Positions 1-11,407 of a stretch of 64,000 bases of DNA are shown one piece after another. The stretch is taken from contig JADILM010000011.1 of NCBI GenBank assembly GCA_016617785.1, positions 620,001-684,000 of the forward strand. The letters are read 5' to 3'. Below the pieces are notes generated by a model, which was given only the letters and a program-made list of their open reading frames with translations, had not been told where the DNA came from and did no database searches. Positions within the stretch are counted from its first letter, which is position 1. Every line of letters begins with the position of its first letter. The position numbers and the translations under genes were made by a program. Source of the stretch: Sporobolomyces roseus. Lineage: Eukaryota > Basidiomycota > Microbotryomycetes > Sporidiobolales > Sporidiobolaceae.

Positions 1-1675
1 TCGTTTCGCCATTTCCATCTCTTGTGCTTGATACTCGAGTTGTTCGACCGATTTGTCGAAAGCCGAAGCGTACTTTCTCAACCACGAGTGACGAGTGACA
101 TCTTCGATCGTACATCGTTGAGTTGGTTCAGGGACGAGCATCATGTGAAGGAGTTGACGAGGTTCATCCGTGATCCATTCGGGGAAGATGAGTTCGGTAT
201 TGAGGATGTACTTGTAAAGTAAATTGATGTTGTCTCCTTCCGGATTCGCTGGATCGTCATCGTAAGGGAGATAACCGGCGAGCATGGCGTAGAGGATGAC
301 ACCACAGGACCAAACATCGACAGCGGTACCGATGTATCGACCATCTTGAACGACCAATTCGGGAGCAGCGTAACAAGGAGAACCGCAGGAAGTCGCCATG
401 AGATCCGTCTTTGCATCGTTGAAGCGATTGGCGAATCCAAAATCGGTGATGATCACGTTACGATTGCGGTCGAGGAGGAGGTTCTCGAGTTTGAGATCTC
501 GATGAACGACTCCTTTTCGGTGAAGGTATGAGACACCCGAGATGAGTTGTGCAAAGAGTCGGGATGCGTCTCGTTCCTTGAGGTATCGGTGAGCGAGGAT
601 GTGGTCGAACAGTTCTCCGCCTGTGGGCAAAAACAGGAACAAATCAGTCACCGGACAGTGCGTTATTCGGATTGGAACTTTCGCTCACCTGAAGCGTATT
701 CGAGCACGATACCGATGTACTTCTCCGTCTCGATAACGTCGTAGAGTCGAACGATATTCGGGTGTCGAACCATCTAGAAGCAAATGCAGATGTTTCATCA
801 GTTTTCGATTCCTTTCTCTCAGACTAGTCACGAGAGCAACGTACCTTCAACACTTCAATCTCTCGTCTGACCTTCTCCCCTCTCTGTGCCGTATCGACAT
901 TTCCCCTCTTGATCAATTTGATCGCAACATCTTCTCCCCATCTCTCTCCATGAACTCCCAATTTAACTTTCCCAAACTCTCCTTCTCCCAAAGTTTGCAA
1001 CAAGATGTAAGGACCAAAGTAAATCTTTTGTCGAGGCATCGGGTGAGGGTTGTAAAGGTGAGGGTAAGGGCCTTGTCCGGCAAGAGATGATTGAGTTGGA
1101 AGGTATCCAACGGATTGGCGAGATCGAGATGAAACGCTTCCTCCTGGGCCTTGCGCTACTACGGGGGAAGGGAAGTACTGCTGTTGTTGTTGCTGAGTTT
1201 GAGCCTGAGGGTGGTACTGCGGTTGTTGTTGAGCATGGAAAGGAGGAATGGGAGGAACCGCAGGAATCGCTGAGACTGAAACCGGTCGATGAGCGTGAGC
1301 ATGCGCGTGCGTCGTCTGGTATTGAGCAGGGAGAGGTGGGGAGGGTTCATATCCATGCGATTGAGAGTTCCGTCGACTAGGAACTGGAACCGGCGCGCTA
1401 CCATTTCCAGTCGATCTCCGTTTGTTCGGGTTGAAAGGTGGAATTACAAGACTCGCGTCATAAGATGGTCGTGGTCGATGATTCGAGGTGGAAGTGGAAG
1501 GTGGAGTTTGAACAGGAGGGGAAGGGTAACGAGAAGCGGGATCTTCAGTTCGACTCGAAGTTCGTTTACTTCTTCGACGGTCATCGGGAGTGGAAGGGGA
1601 GACGGGCTGGTCGACGAGTTGCGGGGGAGATTGAGGAGTCGGAGAATAAGGGAATGCGGTAGAAGGAGTCGCCAT
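1..1675 (-). CDS. KIN4: Kin4-like Ser/Thr protein kinase (5' part; 3' end outside window)
   Basis: Exons 1675-845, 773-689 and 620 to beyond base 1 give 512 codons in phase. Residues 1-220 are a disordered Pro/Ser/Gln leader with a poly-Gln run and an AHAHAHAH stretch. The kinase domain spans about residues 223-485. Visible motifs are the Gly loop [15 protein letters not shown], catalytic [24 protein letters not shown] and a distinctive [14 protein letters not shown] segment. The Snf1/AMPK-like architecture with this insert matches the fungal Kin4/Frk1 group; yeast Kin4 acts in the spindle position checkpoint. The function here is inferred from family. Kin1/MARK is a less likely alternative because of the NPEGDN segment. 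The start is the first in-frame ATG. A splice-acceptor-like TCTACAG sits 18 nt upstream, so the leader may be spliced. Confidence 0.85.
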
Positions 1676-3588
1676 TTCGAAGGAGAGACTGTCCTGTAGA
1701 TAAAGAGAAAAGAGATTCCAGTCAGTTCTGAATGGATCTCATAACCGCGTTTTTTGTTTCCTTGATGTTCTGATCTCCCTTCAAATTTTCAAACAAGGTC
1801 ATCCTGATCGTCTGAGTCACCTTTGAAGTCATCAAGAGATGATCCACTCTCGTCTTTTCCAACGAATTTCCTGTGCATCTCGCTAATTCCGATTCCGATT
1901 CACCTCAACCTGACCTAATTCGCGTTCCCTGATTGTCTATAGCTTCTTTAAAGTGATCTTGGACTGTGATCTGACCTAGTAACGCGCTGTTCGCCTCGTC
2001 CTTGTCCCCACGCTCCCCCCTTTTTACTTCCCTTCGAAGAGGGACTGTATAGTAGACTGGACCCAACAGAGGGAAAGGGTGACTCACTCAGGCAGTGACT
2101 AGTGATCTAATGACTCGCTTGAGGTGCTTCGAGGGTCGAAAAGAGGAGTGTGCACCACTCGTTGAGACTCGAAATTTGAACCCTTGTTGGAAGAATTACT
2201 CCTAATCTAGAGAGCGCGTTCGGGTAGTTCGAAGGGTGAGAGAGTATGCTTGAGTATATCTGAGTGATTTGCTGTAGAGTTACGCGTCGATTGAGAGTAG
2301 AGAGGAGTTTGAATCGGATGATTCGAGGGTGGTAGGGAGGGACGAACAGCAGTCGAGATGGGAGTAGGAGAGGATAGTCGATAATTCAGGGAGTCAGTCT
2401 CTCTGTTCTGATAGTAGTATAGCGAGGTGGAGTAGAGTAGAGGGAGAGGGAGGGAGTAAGAGGAGGAGAGAGAGTTGAAGGAAAGGCGCGAGCCTTGTTT
2501 GTGAGACTCACCTTTGGGAGGATTAAACGAATGTGGGTGCTGATCTAGTACCTTCGAGGATAGCTGAGATAGGTGGTAGCAAGTGGAAGATGAGAGGGGC
2601 AGCAACAAGCGGCGCGTCTCTCCGAATTCGAAGTTCTTCGCATGAACTCTGCAGTTTTGTATTTCAGCTTGAACTGGCTTGTTCATCTCTTCCATACCTT
2701 ATTCAGACTCGCTGAGTTGAACGCGGGGCGGATATCTATAGCGAAGAACGCTAACCAGAATCCATCATCTCCTACTCTGAAAGGAAACTTGTCTTTCTTC
2801 GGTAAGTCGCAGCGAATCGAACCCGGACGTCCCGCTATACTTCGTTGATGCTCTATCGACTAGTCGACGTTATTGTGTCGACGGAGAAAGAGACTTCGAT
2901 CAAAGAGCTGTCAAAGAGCTGGCGAAGAGCGTTGCGAAATCGTCAAAATGTCATTGTCGACGATAGCGCATCAAGGCAGACATAGGACAGCTCAAAGATC
3001 GACAGAGCGTACGCTATAGTCTCCTTTCGACTCCTGAAGGTAGTCTCTGGCTGGAATTGAGGTGTTCGAGGCGTCAAAGCGAGCAGAAACGAAAAGTGGA
3101 AACGAAGAACTTGGTTAGCATTGCGTGCAGAGTCTTCGTCGACGAACCCTGCGAGAGCTGATAGTACTAGTGAGTGAGATTAGTAGGATGCAGGGATAGC
3201 GAATCCTGCAGACGAAGGAAGACCCGAAGCGAGATGGTTTTCAAATCTAAGATTGGGAATCGACTCGCACGCGACACCACCTATTCAACCCTCTGTTCCG
3301 CCTAGAGGTTCGGCCCTGATTGTGCATGTCTGTTTTTAGCTGGGAGGACTGCAGTCGGGTAGTCAGCTGGAGGAGACGGTGAATCTGAGGACTCAGCGAA
3401 AACGAAGCGAAAACGACTGAGCAAGGAGCGGACACTGATCGAGAAGACCACACAGTGGCCAGTTACCTGAATATACGACCTAGTGGTGCATAAGCGAGAT
3501 CAAGTAGAGCCGAGTGAGAGGTAGGAAGGCAAGAATTCCTCAAGCGAATCTTCGAACCTTACTCTCAACTTCCCATCTTTAGAACGCC
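1676..3588. other. Divergent intergenic region between the kinase and RET2
   Basis: About 1.9 kb separates the two divergent start codons. I see no supported gene. The minus strand from 2695 to 2207 is open for 162 codons, but it is Ser/Tyr/Leu low-complexity and contains donor-like GTGAGT, so it is more likely transcribed leader or chance. A weak tRNA-like string near 2809-2880 fails folding. Confidence 0.5.
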
Positions 3589-5855
3589 ATGGTACGCCGT
3601 TCCTGATATTCACTAGAAGAGTCGTACTGACTCTGAACTGTCCCCTTGTTCTCCTATGTCGTTGTCGCGTTTCCTTCGAATCTTGATCAACTCCACGTAT
3701 CAACTCTACCTCATTCACCTCATCCGCCCTGTCGTACGCTCTATCGTGATTGTGATTGATCTCTACAGGTTGTGCTAGCGGCGAGTATCGTTACAAAAAG
3801 CGGGAAACGTGAGTCTTTCATCTTACTTCTCTTGCACTCCACTCTCGGCTCCCTCTCTCAATTGCTGGCCACAAGGCGGATCGAAGCAATGCTCTCTTTC
3901 TCATAGAATGTGAACGGTCTTGAGTGGACCGCGTGCTGACAGTACTCGGTTGTTTTGCAGCTCTTCTCTCGCGTCAATTCGTCGGACTCCCTCGACCTCG
4001 CCTCGAATCTCTCCTCGCCTCGTTCCCCCGATTAGTGTCCCCTACTTCCGAGCACACCGTTGTCGAATCTTCCGGCGTTCGATTCGTCTACACTCCTCTA
4101 GAAGACCTCTACGTTCTCTTGATCACAAACACTCAATCCAACATTCTCCTCGATCTATCGACTCTATCTCTCATCACCCGAATTGCTACGGAATTGGGAA
4201 GTGGTGGACGAGGTGGCGCGATCGGAGAGTTGGATGTTATCAGGGTTAATTTCGAGATCTTGTCGGCTTGGGACGAGGTTATCAGTTTGGGATGGAGAGA
4301 GAACGTCAACTTGGGTCAGGTGAGAAATGTACTCGAGATGGAGAGTCACGAAGAAAAGATCCAGGAGATCATCGCCAGGGTACGTTCTCATTCGTTTTCA
4401 GCCGAGGTGTATTTTTGTTGAATGCAGAAGGTGGGATCTACAGAACAAGGAGCACGAAGCAAAGGAAGAGCTCAAGCGACGAGCGAAGCAATTGGAACAC
4501 CAACGGCGAGAGATGACTCGTCGAGGACAAAATCCTTACGCCAATCCATCTGCCCCTTCCTCCTACTCCCAAAACTCCTACTCGAACAACAACAACAACT
4601 CTTCCTCTTCCTATCCCGCACCTGGCGGACCATCTTCCTCTTCCTATGACCGAGAACCTCCTGCACCTACATCGAAACCTTTCAAATCAAAGGGAATGCA
4701 ACTCGGAGCTGCGAAGGGAAGGAAAAAGGATGATGAATTGGCAGCTGCTTTAGGAGGACTGGATGTTGGGGATGACATGCCTTTGCTGAGTCATCAAGTG
4801 CAACAACAGCAAGAAGTCGAGCAGATGCAACAACAACAGCAACAACAATCATACTCTTCTCAACCTGTCGCTCCTCCAGCCCCTTCGAAAGATGCCAATC
4901 CTTTCGGCGAAGTCGATCAAGCTTCGTGAGTCCACGTCTTCTCTCTTTCTGCTCTGACTGAGCTCACATCTCGGCTCTACACTTTAGCGTTCATCTCGTC
5001 GTCCGAGAATCCCTCTCCCTTTCTCTCAACCGAGATGGAGGAATCGATTCCCTCTCGCTCAAAGGAGATCTCGACCTCCGAATCTCCGATCCTCAATACT
5101 CTACTATCCTTGTTAAACTCCCACCTCCAGCATCGGCAGGAGGTAAGAACGATTTACAATTCAAGACTCATCCGAATGTCGACAAGGCGGTGTGGGCTTC
5201 AAAGGGAGAGATCAAGTTGAAGGAAGGAAAGAAGGGCTTCCCGGTTGGACAAGGATTGGGTGTACTCAAATGGAGAATGACTGGAACCGACGAAAGTGTC
5301 GTACCTATCTCAAGTGAGTCAAGTTTACGTTTAGTTCTCTGAGCGACTTCAACTTATCGGAACCTCTTCTCCCAGTCAACTGCTGGCCATCTGCCGATTC
5401 TGGGAACCTCACCGTCAACCTCGAATACGACCTCGAAAACGCTTCCCTCTCCCTCCACAACGTCGTCATCTCCATCCCTCTTCCCGCCGGCGCTGAACCC
5501 TCAATCACAGATGCTCCTGCTCACGGTAGCTACGCGATCAACCCTATGACTGGACGACTAGAATGGACAATCGAGGAAGTCAGTGAAGCTGCTGGAACTA
5601 CTAGTGGAAGTATGGAATTCGAGTGCGATGGAGATGATGCAGATGCATGCTTCCCTGTCGGTGTCGATTTTGTCTCGCAGAAGGGTATCTGCGGTGTCGA
5701 GGTGAGTCTCTCTCGCTCCAATCCCACTCCGACGCTTGCTGATAGTTCTCCTGTGTCCTCAGATCCTCTCGGTTGTCAACCCTTCTACTGGAAACGAGCC
5801 AGTCGATTTCTCCGTCGACTCTCTTCTCGGTGTTGACAAGTATGAGGTTGTGTAG
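3589..5855 (+). CDS. RET2: Coatomer subunit delta (delta-COP)
   Basis: Seven coding exons (3589-3591, 3769-3808, 3961-4379, 4444-4925, 4988-5313, 5376-5701, 5763-5855) give 562 residues, close to the usual delta-COP length. The N-terminus reads MVVLAASIVTKSGKPLLSRQ, the longin-like start of the family. It only appears if the ATG stands alone as the first coding exon. Residues 1-150 form the longin domain. Next come a charged coiled stretch (KEHEAKEELKRRAKQLE) and a Gln/Ser-rich linker with poly-Gln. The C-terminal mu-homology domain contains THPNVDK, GVLKWRMTG and INCWPS. The protein is part of COPI, which coats Golgi-to-ER vesicles. Identification is firm. The first donor, GTACGC, is slightly off consensus. 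Confidence 0.95.
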
Positions 5856-6373
5856 AACGTTGTTAGCATGGGGATTGTTTTCTCTCTTCAGTAGGTCTCC
5901 TTTGTGTGTGCTGTAACCGATTCCCCGCCTCTTTCAAAGAGTGCTCATTCATATCTGCTGCACGTCTGAAGTTGAGCTTTTTTCTCGAAAATGTGTCGTT
6001 CAGTAACGAAGAGCGGACAATGAAGCAGAACTCGCGTAGATTGACGCACGTGTCTTGTCAGGCTACTCGCGATACGATCAGAGTTTGACCAAGTCAGGTA
6101 AGACCAACTCAGCTCGATCTCTGCAGGAAAGAAGAGACGAGAAAATGAGCTACGAAAGCTGGCGAAGAAACTGCTCAAGCCAATCGCACTGCGCTAAACA
6201 ATGGCGAGAGCGTAAGAATTCACACAGCGACGTAGAAGAGCTCGACAGATCAGGACCAGATGCAGCGAAGTCGACAAGAAAGAGGGAAAGCCAAAAAAGT
6301 GCGAAACTCGTCTTGCAAGGTGCGTTAAAGCTATATGTATTGTAAACCTGGCTGCCTGCTCTGTACCACTCAA
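5856..6373. other. Intergenic, RET2 3' flank to tRNA
   Basis: This stretch holds the 3' untranslated part of RET2 and the 5' flank of the tRNA. I see no open frame with coding character and no repeat. Confidence 0.5.
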
Positions 6374-6466
6374 GGTGTTTTGGCCGAGCGGTCTAAGGCG
6401 CCAGCTTAAGGTTCATCTCTGATCCGCTGGTCCGAAAGGGCGTGAGTTCGAATCTCACAGACATCA
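6374..6466 (+). tRNA. tRNA-Leu, anticodon AAG, with 13-nt intron
   Basis: The acceptor arms GGTGTTT and AGACATC pair over 7 bp with G-U wobbles. The anticodon stem CCAGC/GCTGG encloses loop TTAAGG...C, so the anticodon AAG lies at 6408-6410 and the intron at 6412-6424, after position 37 as is canonical. A long variable arm (class II, as expected for Leu) precedes the T-arm GTGAG-TTCGAAT-CTCAC. The internal A and B boxes are intact. Confidence 0.93.
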
Positions 6467-7310
6467 GTAACTTTTTGCTCTCGAGGGCTTTAACCATCTC
6501 TTTTGCCGTTCACGCTGTTCTTGATGAATGGTACCGTTATACAATTTGCCCGCATAGAGTGTCTCGTCTTGATTGCGACGACAAAGCTCGTTCTTGCGAA
6601 GTTTCTCCTCTTTCTTCTCCTCCCCCTCACCATTCAAATCTTCCTCTCAACAACCGACGACGCCCAGCTGCACAGCTCCCGAGCTTCGTATTCGCTGGCA
6701 GTGCAGCCTGACCGGATCACTCGTCGCTCCCGAGTCAGTTCTGCTTCCAATGAACTCGTCATCTCGTCAATCTTTGATCGATTTCTGCTCACACTTCGCG
6801 AAGGCTTCGGCGGAGTGGAGACAGATCTGACCAGCTGCTACGTATCGACTCTGTCCTGCAAGGCTTCCGCCGTCTTGCCCCCCACGTCGGATCCGGCTTG
6901 AAAAAGGCGAGGAAGGAGGAGAAGCGAAGACGTCGTCGCTGTGCGTGCAGCTCAAAGGATCATCTCGGATCTACGAAGCAACTCGTCTAGTGCCGAAATT
7001 GAGGTTACGGACAATTTGGCAAGCGAATCGACCCTTCGTACGAAAGAAATGCGTCTATACACGCGGTTTACGCTTCTTCTGTCAATCCGAATTTCGCGCT
7101 AGTCGTCAAGGAGGAAAACTTCGTCGAGGTGGGGGCCGACGACGAGCTCGTCGAAGGGTTCGTCGACAACTCGACAACGCGGTATGAAGGAGGAGTGGGG
7201 AACAGATGAAATAGGTTTTGGGGAAACCTTCGAACAGAATCTTCGTCAACTTTCTCGTTCACCGTTTCGCTTCACTACACTTCAACTCTCGCACATCAAG
7301 CTCTTTCGGT
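6467..7310. other. Upstream region of the sugar transporter
   Basis: About 840 nt lie between the tRNA and the transporter ATG. Open frames here are Ser/Arg-rich and unsupported. It presumably holds the transporter promoter and leader. No regulatory motif could be assigned with confidence. Confidence 0.4.
6472..6476 (+). terminator. Pol III T-run terminator of the tRNA
   Basis: Five T residues begin 6 nt after the tRNA discriminator base, the usual Pol III stop signal. Confidence 0.8.
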
Positions 7311-10074
7311 ATGGCCCCGCCGATCAAACGTTCCCTCATCACTCGGTTCATTTCGAACAACTATGTCGCCGGTGCTCTTCCTACGATTGGAGGACTCATG
7401 TTCGGATGTGACATCTCTTCCATGTCTGGACAACTCTCGAACCCTTCGTATTTGAACCAATTCAATTACCCAGACTCAGCTTTACAAGGAGGAATCACCG
7501 CCGCTATGCCAGCTGGAAGTTTCGCAGGAGCACTGATCAACTCGTGGCTCGCGGACAAGATCGGAAGGAAGAGAACGATTGTAAGTCAAATCAGCTTTAT
7601 CGAAAGCATCCCACGCTGACGTTCTGGTCGATAGATTGTCGGATCTTGGATTTGGGTTATCGGTTGCGTTATCCAATGCGCTTCAAATAATGTCGCCACC
7701 CTCGTCGCTGGTCGGGTAGTCGCTGGTCTCGCTGTCGGTATCCTCAGTGCTATCGTCACTACCTATCAGGCAGAGTTGACCAAACCTGTGATTCGGTGAG
7801 CTCCGCATCTCGTATTCACTCTCGATTATCTGCACTCACCTGCTGCTCTATTCCGCTTTTATCAACAGTGGTCGTATCGTCGCTATTCAACAACTATCTA
7901 TCATGAGCGGTATCTTCTTGCAATACTTTGTTCAGCTCGGAGCTTCGTACATCGACGTAAGCTCACTTTCATCGATTCTTCTTGTTCTCTGGCTGCAGAC
8001 GATCTCCTCATCTAGGGCGGTGCATCATTCCGTCTACCTTGGGGATTGCAAGGTATCCCTGGACTAGTTCTCGGTACTTTGATGTGGATCTTCCCCGGTT
8101 CGTCAAACTCGACTTTTCTGCTTCTCGACTCTATCCTGACTGTCTTCGACGTCGATGACAGAATCGCCCCGTTGGCTCTGCGATCGAGGACGACACGAAG
8201 AAGCTCTACAGATCCTCGCCGACGTCCACGCTGCTGGAGATACCGAAGATCGACTCGTTCAGCTCGAATTCTCTGAAATCAAACGTGCTATCGAGTTCGA
8301 CAAGACGCAAGCCGCAAGGAGTTATGCCGACTTGTTCCACGTGTCCGTTCGAAGACGTGTTTTCTTGGGCATGTCTGAACAGATGTGGTCTCAGTGCGTT
8401 TTTCGTCGAATCTCGCCTGAGCTGACAGAGCGCTGACAAGCTTTCTCTTTTGCAGACTCACTGGCATGAATGTTATGGTACGTTACTGACGTCGTCTCTC
8501 GATCGTAATGATACTGACTAGTCCTCCCTGTCAAATAGATGTACTACGTTATGTGAGTTTCGAAAAACTTCGACCTGCCTCTCGATACTGACTTTACTCT
8601 TCCTTATAGCTATGTCTTCCAATCGGCTGGTATCCAAGGTCGCGAAGGAGAGTTGATCGCTTCTTCGGTTCAATACGCTCTCGGTAAGTCAGTTCGAGCG
8701 GTTTTAAAAAACTTGATCGCTAACCCCAATTCGACCATAGGTGTCGCTTTCACGATTCCCGCTGTCATTTACATAGATCGATGGGGACGTCGACCTATGC
8801 TTCTCTACGGTGCTCTGGCAATGGGAATGGTGAGGTCACTCTTGTTTCTAAGCTTTTTGTCCGTGCTGATCCTCGTTCGTTCGCACACTCAGTGGCTCTT
8901 CCTCGTCGGTGGACTTCAAGCAGGATTCGGACGTGCGCCTATTTCTTCTGTCTTGTGAATCCGATCATCGCTGATTCGACAGACGAGCTACAGATGCTGT
9001 CGAAAACCCCTCGTCCGATGCAACAACCACATGGGTTGTCGAAGGTAACCGAGGCGCAACCTATGCTATCATTGGTACGTCTCGATCCCTCCAAAGCTAC
9101 ACGGTTTTCTGGAGTGAGCTCGAACAGCTGTACACGATCATTTGACTGACTTTACGCTTTTCCCGTTTCACAGTCTGCAGTTACCTCTTCGTGTGTTCCT
9201 TTGCGATCTCGTGGGGACCTTGCTCCTGGACCTACGCCGCCGAGAGTGAGTTCGACAACCTCAGACTCCCTCGTCGACGAACACTGAGCAGATTCTTCGT
9301 TTTCAGTCTTCCCTACTCGTGTTCGAGCGAAGGCCGTGTCGATGTCCACCGCTTCCAACTGTGAGTCCCCGTTGATTACTATGCCTACTTTACCGATTTC
9401 ATGCTGACCGACGTAATCGGTTCTGTAGGGGTTCGTTGTCGAATCTGATCTTTCGATTGCGCTTTCAAAGAACTAACCTTGCTTTCAATCGCAATTGACA
9501 GGCTTTCAACTTTGCGCTCGCTTTCGCCACTCCTCCCGCTTTCCGAAACATTCAGTGAGTTCTCACGATTGGACGAAGCTAGGATGGTGCCGGTCTAACG
9601 ATTTCTCCCACAGATGGAGGACTTACTTCGTATTCGGTACCTTCTGTTTCACGATGGCGCTCCATGTCTTCTTCATGTTCCCTGAAAGTATGTACTCTCT
9701 CCCTGGCAGCTTGCCCCAGTCCTCTTCTTCGCCTCTTTACCGTCTCTCTCCTATCTTCCTGTCGATTCACCGTTTCTGCCGAACGCATACTGATGATTAT
9801 TGTATGACCAGCTCGTGGACGTACTCTCGAAGAGATGGAAGAGGTATTCGACGGAAACGCGTTCACCGCTTGGCGAGTCTCGAGCTCGACTGGCAAGAAA
9901 TCTCTCGAAGATGTCGAATCGTAAGCTTACCTCTCGCTCTCTCGTGTTCTCTTGATGTTCTGACCACTACAACCGGATGATAGCACTCCCGCTACGCCTC
10001 CCAACGATTACAAAGGAGATCTCAAACCGGAGATTTCGCACGAAGAAGATTCAAAAGCCTACAACAACGCCTAA
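7311..10074 (+). CDS. MFS sugar (hexose-type) transporter, 18 exons
   Basis: Exons: 7311-7580, 7635-7795, 7869-7956, 8016-8097, 8162-8393, 8456-8477, 8539-8552, 8610-8683, 8741-8829, 8893-8932, 8988-9074, 9174-9245, 9307-9360, 9429-9430, 9502-9554, 9614-9687, 9812-9920, 9984-10074. They sum to 537 residues, the normal size for a 12-TM sugar porter. Signatures seen are GGLMFGCDIS in TM1, ADKIGRKRT, VAGRVVAGLAVG, PESPRWL after TM6, QQL in TM5, DRWGRRPML and FFMFPETRGRTLEEME at the C-terminal edge. It is expected in the plasma membrane moving hexose or a related sugar; the substrate cannot be read from sequence. Three exons are tiny (22, 14 and 2 nt). The acceptor of the 8988 exon is chosen by frame: the nearer AG at 8982 would break the family sequence. 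Confidence 0.93.
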
Positions 10075-10269
10075 GCGCGAGACCAAGTCACGCATCGAAA
10101 CGTACTCGACAACATCTCGCTATCTACTCGCTGTACATATATTGACCTTTGAATTCGAAACAAAATTTGTGAATACTATCGATTACTTCTCTATCACACT
10201 CGACTCCGAAGAGCGAGATCTTATTACGGATACTCTGTTGAACACTAGTCAATCGCACATATGACACGT

Positions 10270-11265
10270 TCACCAGCGCGCTACAGAAATCGGGTCCAGG
10301 CGATATCTTCGTTCAAGCGAAGTTGAGATACGATCTTGCGAAGTGAGCAGGTTGTCGACCATAGTAGAGAAATTGGATCGTCCTGGTGTCGAGGAGCTAG
10401 CAGAGTCTTGTGCGACCGAAGGAGTCGTGTCTACTCGATAAGTGGCAGACTTCGGTCGCGACTTCTTGCTCGATTTCGAAGGATTGGGTTTAGCTGTAGT
10501 CGGGGAGAGAGGGTCATCCTCTTCTTCGTCGTCGATTGTGAGGGTAAAGTGTGAAGCGAGATCGATTTGCGGGCTCGACAGGATCTGACTCGGATTGATT
10601 TCGTAGAGGGTCGAGTCGGAATCGAGAGTCTGAACTTGAGGGAATCTGCGTCCTGCTCCTTCGCTTTCCCTTCCGCTGCAATGTTGTCGACGTCGATCAA
10701 TGGGATGTACTGACCGTCTGGAAAGCTGGGTGATCGAATGACGAGGTATCGAGGCCAGGGAGGAGAGGTGTTCGAGGTCGAAGTAATGACAGATTGACGA
10801 GGACGATGCAAAGTGAAGCGAGGGACTTGATGAGAGTCCTACAGATCAATATAGATCAGTGATCGGTATAGTTGAGGACAAAGGGAACAGTGCCGGGTGA
10901 AAAGCGGGAGGAGACGAGAGCGAAAAGGGAGAAAAGGCAGAGAAGTAGAAACGAACGAGTACAGTTGAAACGATCTCATTTTCCGTCAACACTCGACTCT
11001 GAAACGTCGGGTCAACCAGGTCATAAGCTCTCAGACGTCAGAGTGAGGCTCGTCAAGAGAGGATCTTTCACCTTTGACCAGATTATTCTCCCGCTGGTTC
11101 GATCTTTGACCGTCACGACCTCCCTACCGTCTGTCGAGTCGTTACTGTCGTCATCGAGAACGATCACGAGTCAGCTTGAGGGGAAAGGAGAGAGAGAGGA
11201 GGGCGAAGAGATCAATGGAGTGGGGGAAGAGCGAGAACTCACCTTTCTAATCGATACACGCGCAT
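10270..11265 (-). CDS. Uncharacterised protein, about 223 aa
   Basis: The proposed exons are 11265-11243, 11144-11072, 10998-10957, 10838-10711 and 10675-10270, 223 residues in phase. I do not recognise the family. The N-terminus starts MRVYRLERSND and contains GRIIWSKS. A middle PPWPRYLVIRSPSFPDG looks like folded protein, and the C-terminal 130 residues are acidic then basic (TIDDEEEDDPL, KSSKKSRPKS). The first three introns look normal. The last would be only 35 nt (10710-10676, donor GTACAT), unusually short here, so that junction may be wrong or the region may be frameshifted. The gene converges on the transporter 3' end and is divergent from F-box gene A, with 142 nt between start codons. 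Confidence 0.45.
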
Positions 11266-11407
11266 GTTCGCAATCCAGTGCAGGTACTGATCAGTCTCAG
11301 GGCAGTTCAGAAGTGTCAAGTGAAGTGTAGGAATGGGAAATGGTTGTTCAACTTTCTCTCTCTTTCCATTCACTTCTCCTCCTCCAACAGGCGTACATCG
11401 GCTCGAA

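Noticed and set aside
1087..1699. Plus-strand open frames opposite the kinase leader
   Set aside because: Antisense shadows of a GC-rich low-complexity coding exon.
2207..2695. 162-codon minus-strand open frame
   Set aside because: Low-complexity Ser/Tyr/Leu content, contains good donor sites, no recognisable sequence; likely leader of the kinase gene or chance.
2809..2880. Minus-strand tRNA-like string with GGTTCGATTCG
   Set aside because: The T-stem and anticodon stem do not pair and the span is too short for a cloverleaf.
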